Shown here: piece by piece, positions 48,746 to 59,530 of the stretch
Position numbering within the stretch: position 1 is the stretch's first letter
How the letters are laid out: each line of letters begins with the position of its first letter
Source: Otatea glauca
Lineage: Eukaryota > Streptophyta > Magnoliopsida > Poales > Poaceae
Length of the DNA stretch: 64,000 nt
Assembly (NCBI GenBank): GCA_036346275.1
Contig: CM070715.1
Span: forward strand, 68,807,667-68,871,666
Direction: 5' to 3'
Program-made: the position numbers and the translations under genes
The notes under the pieces: model-generated
Database searches by the model: none
Told to the model about the DNA's origin: nothing
The model's input: the letters and a program-made list of their open reading frames with translations, nothing else

Positions 48746-51700
48746 ATGGCGGCGGCGGCGGCGGCGGACCCCCGCCGTGTCCGCAACACGTGCATCCTGG
48801 CGCACGTGGACCACGGCAAGACGACGCTGGCCGACCACCTCGTCGCCTCTTGCGGCGACGGCCTCCTCCACCCCAAGCTCGCCGGCCGCCTTCGCTTCAT
48901 GGACTACCTCGACGAGGAGCAGCGCCGCGCCATCACCATGAAGTCCGCCGCCGTCGTGCTCCGCTACGGCCCCACGGGCTACCGCGTCAACCTCATCGAC
49001 TCCCCGGGCCACATCGACTTCTGCTCCGAGGTGTCCTCCGCCGCGCGCCTCTCCGACTCGGCGCTCATCCTCGTAGACGCTGTCGAGGGCGTCCACATCC
49101 AGACCCACGCTGCCCTGCGCCAGGCCTTCCTCGAGCGCCTCCGCCCCTGCCTCGTCCTCAACAAGCTCGACCGCCTCATCACCGAGCTTCATCTCTCCCC
49201 CGCCGAGGCCTACGTGCGCCTCCACCGCATCATCTCCGACGTCAACTCCATTCACTCCGCGTTGCGCTCCCACTCCTACTTCTCACTCCTCTCCTCCCTC
49301 GAGGACCAGCCCTCCTCCTCCAGCTCCCCGTCCTCCCCGGACGACCTCCCTGAAGACGTTGACGACGACGAGGAGGACGCCTTTCAGCCCCAAAAGGGCA
49401 ACGTCGTCTTCGCCTGCGCCCTCGACGGCTGGGGCTTCCGCATCCAACAGTTTGCTGACTTCTACGCCGCCAAGCTTGTCCCAAAAGTCAGCGCCTCCGC
49501 CTTGCTGAAAGGATTTTGGGGCCCACGATACTACCATAAGAAGAAGAAGATGATTGTGGGGAAGAAGGCGATGGAGGGCACCGACGACCCGCAGCCCATG
49601 TTTGTGGAGTTTGTCCTCAAGCCCGTGTGGCAGATGTACCAGGAGGTGCTGGGGGAGGATGGTGGGAGGAGCGATAAGGTTGACAAGATCATTAAAAACT
49701 TCAATTTGAATGTTCCGCAACGGGAGCTGCAGAACAAGGACCAAAAGGTGGTTCTGCAGGCTGTGATGAGTCGTTGGCTGCCGCTGGCAGATGCAGTGAT
49801 GACAATGGTGGTGGAATGCACTCCTGATCCCATTGTTGCTCAAGGGGTCAGGGTTGCGAGGCTTATGCCGAAAAGGGAGATCGCTCCAGAGGATGCTGCC
49901 GGTCCCCCTGAAGTTGTCACTGAGGCAGAGAGGGTGAGGAGGTGTGTGGAGGCTTGTGACGTGAGCGCAGATGCACCGGTGGTGGTGTACGTGTCGAAGA
50001 TGTTTGCGGTTCCATGTAAGATGTTACCATTGAAGGGGGTTGACGGGGAGTTGTTGAACCACCAGGGTGCCAATGAGTCAGAAGAATGTTTTTTGGCATT
50101 TGCGAGGGTCTTCAGTGGTGTCCTTCGTGCAGGGCAGAAGGTGTATGTGCTGTCGCCGTTATATGATCCGGTGAAAGGGGACACAGTGCAGAAGCATATG
50201 CAGGAGGTGGAGCTGCAATACTTGTATGAGATGCTGGGACAGGGCCTGAGGCCAGTTGCCAGTGTGGGTGCTGGGAATGTAGTTGCAATCCAGGGCCTTG
50301 GGCAGCATATATTGAAGAGCGCTACATTGTCGTCCACTAAGAATTGCTGGCCCTTCTCGAGTATGATGTTCCAGGTGTCTCCGATGCTTAAGGTTGCAAT
50401 TGAGCCCTCCAACCCGGCGGATTTGGGAGCCCTTGTTAAAGGGCTTAAGCTTCTTAACCGGGCAGATCCATTTGTTGAGTACACTGTCTCACAGAGGGGT
50501 GAGCATGTCCTTGCCGCAGCGGGGGAGATACATTTGGAGCGGTGCAAAAAGGATTTGGAGGAGAGATTTGCAAAGGTCAAATTGGTGGTCTCAGACCCCC
50601 TGGTGTCCTTCAAAGAGACAATTGAAGGAGAAGGTGTTGGCTTAATGGAGAGCTTGAAGGCTTCACAGGAATTTGTTGAGAGGACTACTCCAAATGGGAG
50701 ATGCACTGTGAGGGTTCAGGTCCTGAGGCTTCCCAATGCTCTGATTAAGGTCCTCGAAGAAAGTGAACAATTGCTTGGTCAAATAATTGAGGGGAAAACA
50801 GCAAAGAGGAATGGTGTGTTGGATCCACGGCTTTCTCAGGATGATGGTGATTCTGCTGCAACACTTAGGCTGCGCATGATAAGTGCCATAGACAGTGAAT
50901 TGGAAGTGATTTCCGAGCAAGTGGATAAAGAAAAACTTGAGAGGTATAGGAAGACATGGCATGGTTACCTTCAGAGAATTTGGTCCCTGGGTCCTTGGCG
51001 GGTTGGCCCAAACTTCCTACTCTTGCCTGATGTTAAATCAAGTGATGGCATGATCACTATCCAAGATGGAAGGCAAGGTGATCTTGTGCGTTGTAGATCT
51101 CATGTCTCTGAGAGATTGGGGTTTGTGAGTGGATCTGGTGCTGAAGGTTACAATGATCTTGAAAACAGTGAATCATCAGATGATGCTCCTGAATCATTAC
51201 ATCTAGAATCTGTGGTGCTAAGGAACAGCATTATCTCAGGATTTCAATTTGCCACAAATGCAGGGCCTTTATGTGATGAGCCTATGTGGGGTCTGGCATT
51301 TATTGTTGAGCCTTACATATTTGCTGACAACTCTGATGTTGCCAATCAGTCCGATCAATACAATATCTTCAGTGGGCAAGTAATTACTGCAGTTAAAGAA
51401 GCATGCCGATCGGCTGTTCTTCAGAACAACCCAAGACTTGTTGAAGCCATGTACTTCTGTGAATTGACCACGCCAACTGAGCAATTAGGTTCAACATATG
51501 CAGTTCTTGGTAAGAAGCGAGCACGGGTTCTGAAAGAAGAGATGCAGGAAGGAACTTCATTATTTACTGTACATGCTTACTTGCCAGTTGCTGAGAGCGT
51601 TGGATTCTCTAATCAGCTTAGGAGTGTAACATCAGGTGCAGCTAGTGCTCTGCTTGTTCTTAGCCACTGGGAAGCTATCCCCGAGGACCCCTTCTTTATC

Positions 51701-51865
51701 CCAAAGACGCAGGAGGAGATTGAAGAATTTGGAGATGGTTCGAGTATTGGGCCAAACTTGGCTAAGAAGCTTATGAATTCTGTCAGGCGAAGGAAAGGAC
51801 TACATGTTGAAGAGAAAGTTGTGGAGCACGGCACGAAACAGCGGACACTCGCTAAGAAAGTATAG
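48746..51865 (+). CDS. EFL1: Elongation factor-like GTPase 1 (Ria1/EFL1), 60S subunit maturation
   Basis: This is an uninterrupted 1039-aa frame. The start at 48746 (MAAAAAADPRRVRN) is preferred over the upstream ATG at 48671 because the EF-2-like domain begins immediately and the telo-box lies between the two ATGs. G motifs: G1 AHVDHGKT (19-26), switch I RAITMKS with Thr64, G3 DSPGHID (85-91, catalytic His89), G4 NKLD (139-142), G5-like CALDGWGF near 225. An acidic insert (near 195-215) separates G4 from G5. EF-2 domains II to V follow, with LAAAGEIHLERCKKDLEERF in domain III and EAMYFCELTTPTEQLGSTYA, then SHWEAIPEDPFF, near the C-terminus. The family works in the cytoplasm with SBDS to release eIF6 from pre-60S subunits. 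No damage is seen. Confidence 0.95.
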   Translation: MAAAAAADPRRVRNTCILAHVDHGKTTLADHLVASCGDGLLHPKLAGRLRFMDYLDEEQRRAITMKSAAVVLRYGPTGYRVNLIDSPGHIDFCSEVSSAARLSDSALILVDAVEGVHIQTHAALRQAFLERLRPCLVLNKLDRLITELHLSPAEAYVRLHRIISDVNSIHSALRSHSYFSLLSSLEDQPSSSSSPSSPDDLPEDVDDDEEDAFQPQKGNVVFACALDGWGFRIQQFADFYAAKLVPKVSASALLKGFWGPRYYHKKKKMIVGKKAMEGTDDPQPMFVEFVLKPVWQMYQEVLGEDGGRSDKVDKIIKNFNLNVPQRELQNKDQKVVLQAVMSRWLPLADAVMTMVVECTPDPIVAQGVRVARLMPKREIAPEDAAGPPEVVTEAERVRRCVEACDVSADAPVVVYVSKMFAVPCKMLPLKGVDGELLNHQGANESEECFLAFARVFSGVLRAGQKVYVLSPLYDPVKGDTVQKHMQEVELQYLYEMLGQGLRPVASVGAGNVVAIQGLGQHILKSATLSSTKNCWPFSSMMFQVSPMLKVAIEPSNPADLGALVKGLKLLNRADPFVEYTVSQRGEHVLAAAGEIHLERCKKDLEERFAKVKLVVSDPLVSFKETIEGEGVGLMESLKASQEFVERTTPNGRCTVRVQVLRLPNALIKVLEESEQLLGQIIEGKTAKRNGVLDPRLSQDDGDSAATLRLRMISAIDSELEVISEQVDKEKLERYRKTWHGYLQRIWSLGPWRVGPNFLLLPDVKSSDGMITIQDGRQGDLVRCRSHVSERLGFVSGSGAEGYNDLENSESSDDAPESLHLESVVLRNSIISGFQFATNAGPLCDEPMWGLAFIVEPYIFADNSDVANQSDQYNIFSGQVITAVKEACRSAVLQNNPRLVEAMYFCELTTPTEQLGSTYAVLGKKRARVLKEEMQEGTSLFTVHAYLPVAESVGFSNQLRSVTSGAASALLVLSHWEAIPEDPFFIPKTQEEIEEFGDGSSIGPNLAKKLMNSVRRRKGLHVEEKVVEHGTKQRTLAKKV

Positions 51866-52353
51866 TTTTGCTTTTTGGGAGGTAGGAAAACTGTATCTTT
51901 GTTCCATCCAGATTTTGTCCTGGTAAACTGAAATATAATCAAATATGGAAATTTATGTGACCATGTAGCTGTGATATGCTTGTTCTTTTTTATTGGATAT
52001 TGTTGTTTTGAGACGTGTACGCCATTGGTATCTTGGAGAACGATTATAGATGAGTTATGGGTTGCTGCTCTTTCTTGTTTGAGTGCTGTGCCGATGCAAA
52101 ATTTCAAATGGCTCTATCTTAGAATAACTTCTGTAGTGTGTGGTGTCAGATTAGAAAGATCCGCAATATACTGTACTTGATGCTGTTTTGGCTTTAGCAC
52201 TGAATGAAAATGCTGACCAGTTGTCAAAATTTCTCATCTAGGAGGGATACAAGTGCTTTCTGACCTGGTGGTTCTTGCAATTCCCAGGAATAGTATAGCT
52301 CCAGCTTTTTTTACTCAAAGCAAACTGTGACTTGTGTTGCTTCAAATTCAATG
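51866..52353 (+). other. EFL1 3' untranslated region and flank
   Basis: This AT-rich sequence follows the stop codon with no supported ORF. A Mutator-like element begins about 500 bp after the stop. Confidence 0.5.
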
Positions 52354-52362
52354 GCAACGGTC

Positions 52363-53241
52363 AGGGTTCACAAAATCGCGAAAATCGCTTGTATTGATTC
52401 GGTTCAGTAATAAAACCCGCTCGATAAATCGTACAGTTCAAATGCAAATTCAAAATATTTAGCAAAAAGTGTTGAAATTTTTTGAAATATTTTTGTGTGA
52501 GGTCCTGAGGCATTTTCAGATGATTATCTGACCTATGCATTTTTAAAAATTTCTGACAGTGGTACTGTCAGAATATATACTCTTCAATTTTTTTATTTTT
52601 TAGGGGAACTAAATAAAGTCTAATATTTCTTAAACTTTTTGTGCGATATTATAACGTAATTATAATGACGTTGTAAAATTTTCAGATGATGATCAGATCT
52701 GTGTATTTTTTTAAATTCTGAAAGTGCTACTATCATTGTATATGCTCTTCTATTTTTGATTTTATATGGGCACTAAATGAAGTCTAATATTTCTTAAAAT
52801 TTTATGAAATGATCCTTTGGCACTATTTATGGTTACATTAAAATTTCAGAATATAATAAATCCTGTAAATATTTATAAAAATCTGACAGTGTATTTGTTC
52901 CTTTCATTAATTGCTGTTTTGGATTTTTTAGAAGCAATAAATGATTTCAAAAATTGTTTAAATTTGTCTGAGGTGTTTTATAGACTATTTTGGATTTTTT
53001 TGTATTTTTTTTCAAATTTTCTTTGGTGTGCTGAAAATCGAAAATCGCTCGAAAAATCGGTGAAAATCGATCGAAATCGAAAAACGAAAATCAAAGAAAA
53101 CCGAGCAAAAATCGCTCGATTTTTGTTTTTTTCCACCGTTGTTTGACCACCGAATTCAAAAAATTTGAATTCAAACTTCTTCGATTTCTACCGATTTCCG
53201 CTTGATTTTCGAAAATCGCCGGCTCGATTTTGTGAAGCCTG
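52363..53241. mobile_element. Mutator-like element (879 bp), 9-bp duplication
   Basis: The left end AGGGTTCACAAAATCG and the reversed right end AGGCTTCACAAAATCG are inverted copies. The flanks GCAACGGTC (52354-52362) and GTAACGGTC (53242-53250) match at eight of nine bases. Both ends are rich in CGAAAATCG motifs. The inside shows units related to CATTTTCAGATGATGATCAG repeating about every 170 bp. No transposase is present; the minus- and plus-strand ORFs are low complexity. Confidence 0.75.
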
Positions 53242-53250
53242 GTAACGGTC

Positions 53251-54369
53251 ATTATATTCATCTTGTTTGCCTAATTTTATGTTTTTTTTTTCTTTCAAAA
53301 GTTCATTCTGAGCTTCCTTTTGTTCTGTAACTTAGTATACTGAAAGATTATGTCCTCCATAGTTCTGAATCTTTTGATACTAGCTAATCGCATTACCTGT
53401 ATCCTTATTTTTCAGAGTGAAGTATGCCCTCTTAAGTCAATCTTCCTTAAAATTCAGGGTCTTAATCATTAGTACTGATTTTACTTTGTTGTTGACTTAC
53501 CCTTCTAAAAAAACCTGTTAAAACCTTCAAGACTATTTTCACTCGTTACCATCTGAAATATGGCTGTAAGGTCCTGTGGCAAAAAGTGAAAATTATTGCA
53601 TATGCTTTCCTGCTTTGCTTCATGGTAAAATTTAACTAATTTCATCTCGTTGGCACATTTATGTTTGCACATCTCGTGAGAGTTCAGATGTTCTGTTCTC
53701 AAAATCTGCTCTAATCTTACACAGTTTGTTCTTCACGATTTTCATGTTGTGTTGATGTTTGCTTCACCAACATCTCATACTAACAGCATGTTTGCATTTG
53801 TACGTTTAGACTTATCTGAAGTTCAACTCGCCTAGCCTGTTTAGCTGTTAAGGTTACCGATCTGAAAATAATTTTCTATATGGTTCAATCTTCAAACATC
53901 AGTATGTGCTTGTGCTGCAGATTCACAGGCACTGAAAATTAAGGTGTAATAGTTTTAGGATGATTCTTATTACCCTTATGACGAAACATTTTTAGGGTAT
54001 GTCTAGACTCGGAGTAGTATGGGGCTTTTATCTTTTAAGCTAAGTCACTGGGTGTATAGAAAACAAGCAGAATAAGAAAAACCCAGAGATGTTTGGGTGA
54101 ACTCATAATTCCCTGTAAGCTTGTAAACCCGATAGGATTTAAGCCCTCCCCACTAGCTTCGGTTTTCATTGGTGGGGGTTAGGCTAACAGATTTGAAGGC
54201 AAAGAATAACCTAAGTGATTAGTCCTAACTTATTTGGATAATTGGATGACAGGCTTATTCAAATTTGACAAAATATGTCCTTTAAATTGCAAATGTTAGC
54301 TAAGGTATCTGTTAGCATTGTAACATGCCTATTGGTACATGCTGTAAATAATAATTTGAACACACACAG
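53251..54369. other. No gene identified
   Basis: AT-rich intergenic sequence downstream of the Mutator-like element. I see no coding, RNA or transposon-terminal signal. Confidence 0.4.
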
Positions 54370-56098
54370 TCGCAGGATCAAGGATAACCGACTAGAGAGG
54401 GATGAATAAGAGGTTTTCAAAATCTTTTATCTCTAATTCAATAATTAAGCAAATATGACATTATTATCAATTCTATAACAATTAAAGCTTAAATTAGCTA
54501 AGTTTTACTAAGTGCACCAACAACCTAAGTCCAGACAAGAGTAACAATCCTAGAGATAATCAATCACTAAGATCACTAGGAAAGTAAATTGCACAATTAG
54601 AATCACAAAAGAGCAAATCATAAGAAGATGAACACGATGATTTTTTCCATGGTCTCGAAGACATGCTGATCTCTCCTAATCCACGTTAAGGAAGCTTAAA
54701 TGAATCAAGTAGGTTACTTGCGCAATTGAACCTCCCTCAATCACTAGTGGTAGCTCTTCCCTCTCCGGGTAAGTGAGCTTCGACTTTCACACTAATACAG
54801 AATTTCTTCATAGTCTCCTTTGAAAAGATCAACGGTTCCATACTTCCGAGCTGTGTAGGAGACGGCAACCTTCAAGAAATAGACTTTGGCGGTTGCTTGA
54901 GGTTGACCAAGTGTCTAATGGCTCAAAAATGAATGCGCACACTTAAATTTGCTCTCACCAACTCACAAATGTGAAATGAATGTACAAGTGATGATGAGAG
55001 AGTTGCTATAGCTCACAAATATGCAATGAATGACCAAGAGTATACCTTGTTGCAGGTGAGGGGGTATTTATAGCCTTCAACTACTAATCTAGCTGTTGGG
55101 GCAAAAGTTCTGAAAATTTCAGCAAACCTGGTATTACCGCCTATGTAGGACCAGTAGTACTGCTCCTACATGGTCAGTAGTGCCGGTTTTATAGATTTTC
55201 AGAGTTTTCAGATAATTCTTCTAGGAATGCACATGACTAAGTATAAGCATGATTTTGAGCCATGATTTTTGATCAATTTCAAGTTACTAGCCAAAGGTCC
55301 CTCTTAATAGTACGGCACATATTCTAGCAACTCGATCTTATCTCCAAACACTAAGATCGGTAAAAGCTACAAAAGATTATTAAACTTTTATACCATGACA
55401 TTTCAATTTTCTTAGTGCTCCATGATTTCACCTCTTTGTGTACAATATCTCGGACTAACATATCTTCATGATCTCAAAACAAATTGTTAGTCCTTTAAAC
55501 ACGATTATCATTAATTATTAAAACCAAATACAAATTTTTAGGGGCCTAAGATGCTTCAACGGTATAGCTCAAGTGCAGGTCTGATTTTGAGGTAGATCTT
55601 GATCTTGGTATTTTGGGAGTAATATCTTTGGGTTTCTTGCCTGCTGTGACATGTGGGAGACCATCTAGTTTCGTCTAGATTATCAAATCCCCACGAGCAA
55701 GTTCAGGACAAAGTTTTTGTTTTTAACCTGTTTTTGGTGTAACCTTCGATAAATTTGAAAAAGGTTAGAACGTTGACTTCAATCCTTATGATTAAATGTT
55801 GGAATAGGTTCCTAACACCCATAAGAAGGTGCATACAAAGTTTCACCGATTTTCGTTTTTGAAGTCGTACTGATTTATTGTTTATTTGCCTGTTTTTACT
55901 ATTTACCGACACTAACACTACAGTACCTTATTAGTACCGGGGTTACTGTTTATCTTGGCATGCCGCCTCAGAGCTGATTTTTCGGGAGATTTTTTTCTTC
56001 CGTTCTTCTGAGATCTTAAGAGGTTTTGGTTGAATTGTTTAGAGAAAAAATTATTGTGCGATCATTCACCCCTCTCTGATCACCATTTTCGGTCCTTC
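54370..56098. mobile_element. Unresolved repeat with inverted, similar ends
   Basis: The left edge reads AAGGATAACCGACTAGAGAGGGATGAATAAG. Reversed, the right edge reads GAAGGACCGAAAATGG followed by AGAGAGGGGTGAATGATCG, so the two ends are alike and face each other. A similar edge occurs at about 23080 within solo LTR B. No coding domain or clear duplication is seen. It may be a rearranged retrotransposon fragment. Confidence 0.35.
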
Positions 56099-56099
56099 A

Positions 56100-56780
56100 A
56101 AGTGGCGGCAGCCAAGAGGATGTGGATATGTCAGAGGTGACGGCGAAGACCGTGGGGCGGCATGAGCGTGCAACCACGGCCCGCCGGCGCCGAAGCTGGC
56201 ATCTTGCAGTTCCTAAATCACCGATCTGATCCCGCGAGGCACCAATTAGAAAACAAAGAACAGGATTGAAATTAATACCGAAATCTCAAACCTTGACAAT
56301 ATACAAACCAGACATACAAATACAATGGTTGGCGATGTGCCGCTAGAAGATGAAATTAAAGCACGGCGCCCTTGGGAAGAATTTCTTTCACGGCTGGCGG
56401 CGGGAAGAAAGAGAGATGAGGCAGGCAGGAACTTGTCGTGCATGCCAGCCGTACGTCAAAACGTCAACCAAGCTGCCGTGAGCATGAGCCGGATTCAAAA
56501 ACGAATCGATCCATATGTTCTCGGATCAATATACATGAATCGGGTGTGTTCCGGTTCCGGCTACGTATTCGAATAGAACCTTCAGTTAACTCGGTTGGTT
56601 TCAGATATCCATCAGTAATAATTTGTACTTTAGTAGACAACAATTACCTTGCACGTATAAGGTAACGTCGGTCGCGGCTTTCGGGGCGGCGAGGGGTGGA
56701 GATATCCGAGGCGGTGAGCCCACCAACGAGGCAGTTGGAGCCTGGGAGGCGCTTGCGCAGCGGCGGTCGAGGGCGACCTG
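56100..56780. other. GC-richer segment, no recognisable gene
   Basis: The base composition is higher in GC than the surroundings. Short ORFs on both strands (for example 56325-56576 + and 56246-56443 -) show no family motif that I recognise. It could be a remnant of a host gene, but nothing supports a product. Confidence 0.25.
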
Positions 56781-56783
56781 GTG

Positions 56784-57420
56784 CAAGGTTTTCAATTTTG
56801 TTTTCGGTTCACATCTCGTTATTTTGGATGAAATTTAAAAAGCAAAATTCAAGTCTGGAATATTTTGGACCGAGATTTCCGAAAATTTGTCTGAAATTTG
56901 CCGAATTTCAACTGAACGAAAATGGTTCAAACGGTGTTAATTTTTTTTTATATTTTTTTGGATGGTCCTGACACATCACTAATATTCTCATAAAATTTTC
57001 AAATGATGATCAAGTTTGACAAATTTTTAAAAATTCTGATAGTTCTACTGTCCTGATAAAAGGCTGATCGACAAATTTCAACTGAATGGAAAATGATGCA
57101 AACCACGTTAAAAAATTTTGAAAAAAAATTGGATGGTCCTGACACATTCATAATATTTCCATAAAATTTTCAGATGATGATCAAGCTTGAGGGGTTTTCA
57201 AAAATTCGGACAGTGCTATTGAAGGCTAACCGGCAAATTTCAACCGAATGTAAAATGGTTCAAACAACTTTAGAAAATTTTGAAAATTTTTGTGGATGGT
57301 CCTGATGCATCTTTAATGTTCCCATAAAATTTTTAGATGATGACCAAGCCTGAGGAATTTTTAAAAATTATGAATGTGCCACTCTCATGATAAAAACTAT
57401 TTTTTTCCAATTTTGGAAGC
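56784..57420 (+). mobile_element. Mutator-like element fragment with about 170-bp tandem units
   Basis: It begins CAAGGTTTTCAATTTTG, close to the ends of the elements at 47140 and 61474. It contains GGATGGTCCTGA at 56960, 57131 and 57294 (spacing 171 and 163 bp), each followed by CATAAAATTTTCAGATGATGATCAAG. The right end is not visible before the LTR that starts at 57472, so it is truncated or decayed. Confidence 0.5.
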
Positions 57421-59530
57421 CATTCAAGGAGGCGATATAGTGGCAACTAGCAGGCCATTATTTTACTTCAATGTAAGGACCAAAATAGTATAAAATCGGC
57501 ATGTCTATTACCGCAGGCTCGGCTATTTAAATAGTTTTATACTCTGTAAAGGTTGTACAACTTTACTCATAAGACATGATTATCTCTTATTGCCTTCGGA
57601 TAAACACGCTTACTTTGGTGTGCGGTAGAGAGATCATGACAATGCCTTTTCAAGGCACTATCCCAAAGTAATCATGCCCCCTAAGGTTTTCACCGTCAAA
57701 AAGGTTACACCACGCAGTTCGAAGCCCCCTCTTACATCGTGTGGGAACTATTGTCTACCGGACACCCACATTCAACTGAATTACACAACCAACAATAGGA
57801 TGTTGCAAATTAGTTAGCCAGGTCTGTCCTATACCAGACTTATGGTAGTACAAAAAGGCTTTACAATCAACAGATCACATACCGGTGCTTAATTAACTAG
57901 GCGAGACTTCCCACAAACTAAGATCTCGTGCTTCCTGCACCCACTTGACAATCACTCGCCAAGTCTAAACCATATTTTCACTTTATTTTGAACAATATAA
58001 CTTTCCATCAACTTCTATGGCACACCAATGCTAATGAATACCTTTTATACTCAAAAGGTTTTTTGTTTGCCTTAATTCCCCAAAAATCCTAAATTCGGAT
58101 CTAACCATGACTAAACCATTTGCTATAAAAGCACTAGTTAATACTATACTAGTGTATTAACTAGTGAGATTTTACCTAAGGTGACAAGGGTATAGGGATT
58201 TTCAATGTCAAATATGGCCATAACAAACATGAGATAACTACACATTTAAATATAGGAATTAAATTACGTTGGATAAAAATTATGCATGAAATGATTTAAA
58301 ACAAACTATTGATTTTAAAACTGGGATAAAGATAATCAAAGGTGTAACTTGTCTTGGTCAAGACAATGGTGCTCTGGATCATCGAACTCATACACCTCCA
58401 ACAATCCGGTATCTAAACGTGAAAATAGCAAAATTCAAATAAAATACAAAAAATACAAAACTAGCATAAACAACAAAAAGAGGAAAAAATTATCCAAAAA
58501 TCAAAATAAATATACTGGAATCTATGGGTTGGTTTTAAATGAGTTTAGAAACTTAAATGGACTCATTTGGAGTTTGTATAAAGGAGAATGGACTCTCGAA
58601 AGTTTTGTTGGAAAGGAAAATACTAGAAATTGATAGAGAAAAGAGAATATTCCCTCGCCTAGATTGACCGATGGGGCAAGAGTCTATGGACAAGGTTCAT
58701 AGGCAAGGATCCTTGCCTATGGTGGACTTTGTTCATGGGACAGGGATTTGACATGTGGGATCCACATGTCATAGGCTCAGTTCATGTTGAATCGGGTTTA
58801 CGGATTTTGGATCTAGGGTTAGGCTTGTGTGGTGGCTAACTCAGCAGAGGTGATGACATGGCGCTAATGTGGCTAACACATGGCTGTTGACTCAACAGTG
58901 ATGTGGCGCCTAATGTCGGCAACAGCACGTTGGAACCTAGGGTTGACGGTGCGACTCCAACGGACGGCAGTGCTACTCCGGCAATGATGGCAACTCTTGT
59001 GAGCAAAGTAGCACAAACTAGAGTAGACGCGACTGTGAACAAGATGGGTGGTGCAAGGAAATTGATGGTTGATGGAGGCAACTGGCGACGAGTTCGAAGC
59101 TACAACACAGCTACAATTCTAAGGACAGCATAGATTCGGCGACCTTCAGTTCAAACCAAGCGATGGGCGAGGTAGATCTCCGCGTAGCGAAGACGACAAA
59201 GGTGATGACAAGGTCCGGGGGTCACCTACAGCGGTCTATGACGGCAATGAAGGCCTTCGACTTGGTGTCAATGGCGACGGCGTGACTTCGACTTACGGAT
59301 CAAAGGTGACGGCGGCACAATTGGGTTAGTGCTTTGGCTACGAAGGGCTTGGTTACGCGATCATGGTACTTAGGCTCCCCTTGTATCTACGGACGAGGCG
59401 GCTAGGACTCGGAGTGTGTGGCGGAGATAGGTTCTAAGACGTGATAGAGATGGACTCCACGAAGATGATGGCGGCGTGGTTAATAGGTGGGGCCTATAGG
59501 TCAGTGACTCAGTGTGGCACGGACGGATAC

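Noticed and set aside
48647..49273. A 208-aa minus-strand ORF opposite the EFL1 start
   Set aside because: It is a shadow of GC-rich EFL1 codons; the + strand frame has complete GTPase motifs.
49840..50706. A 288-aa minus-strand ORF inside EFL1
   Set aside because: It is antisense to conserved EF-2-like domains and lacks any motif of its own.
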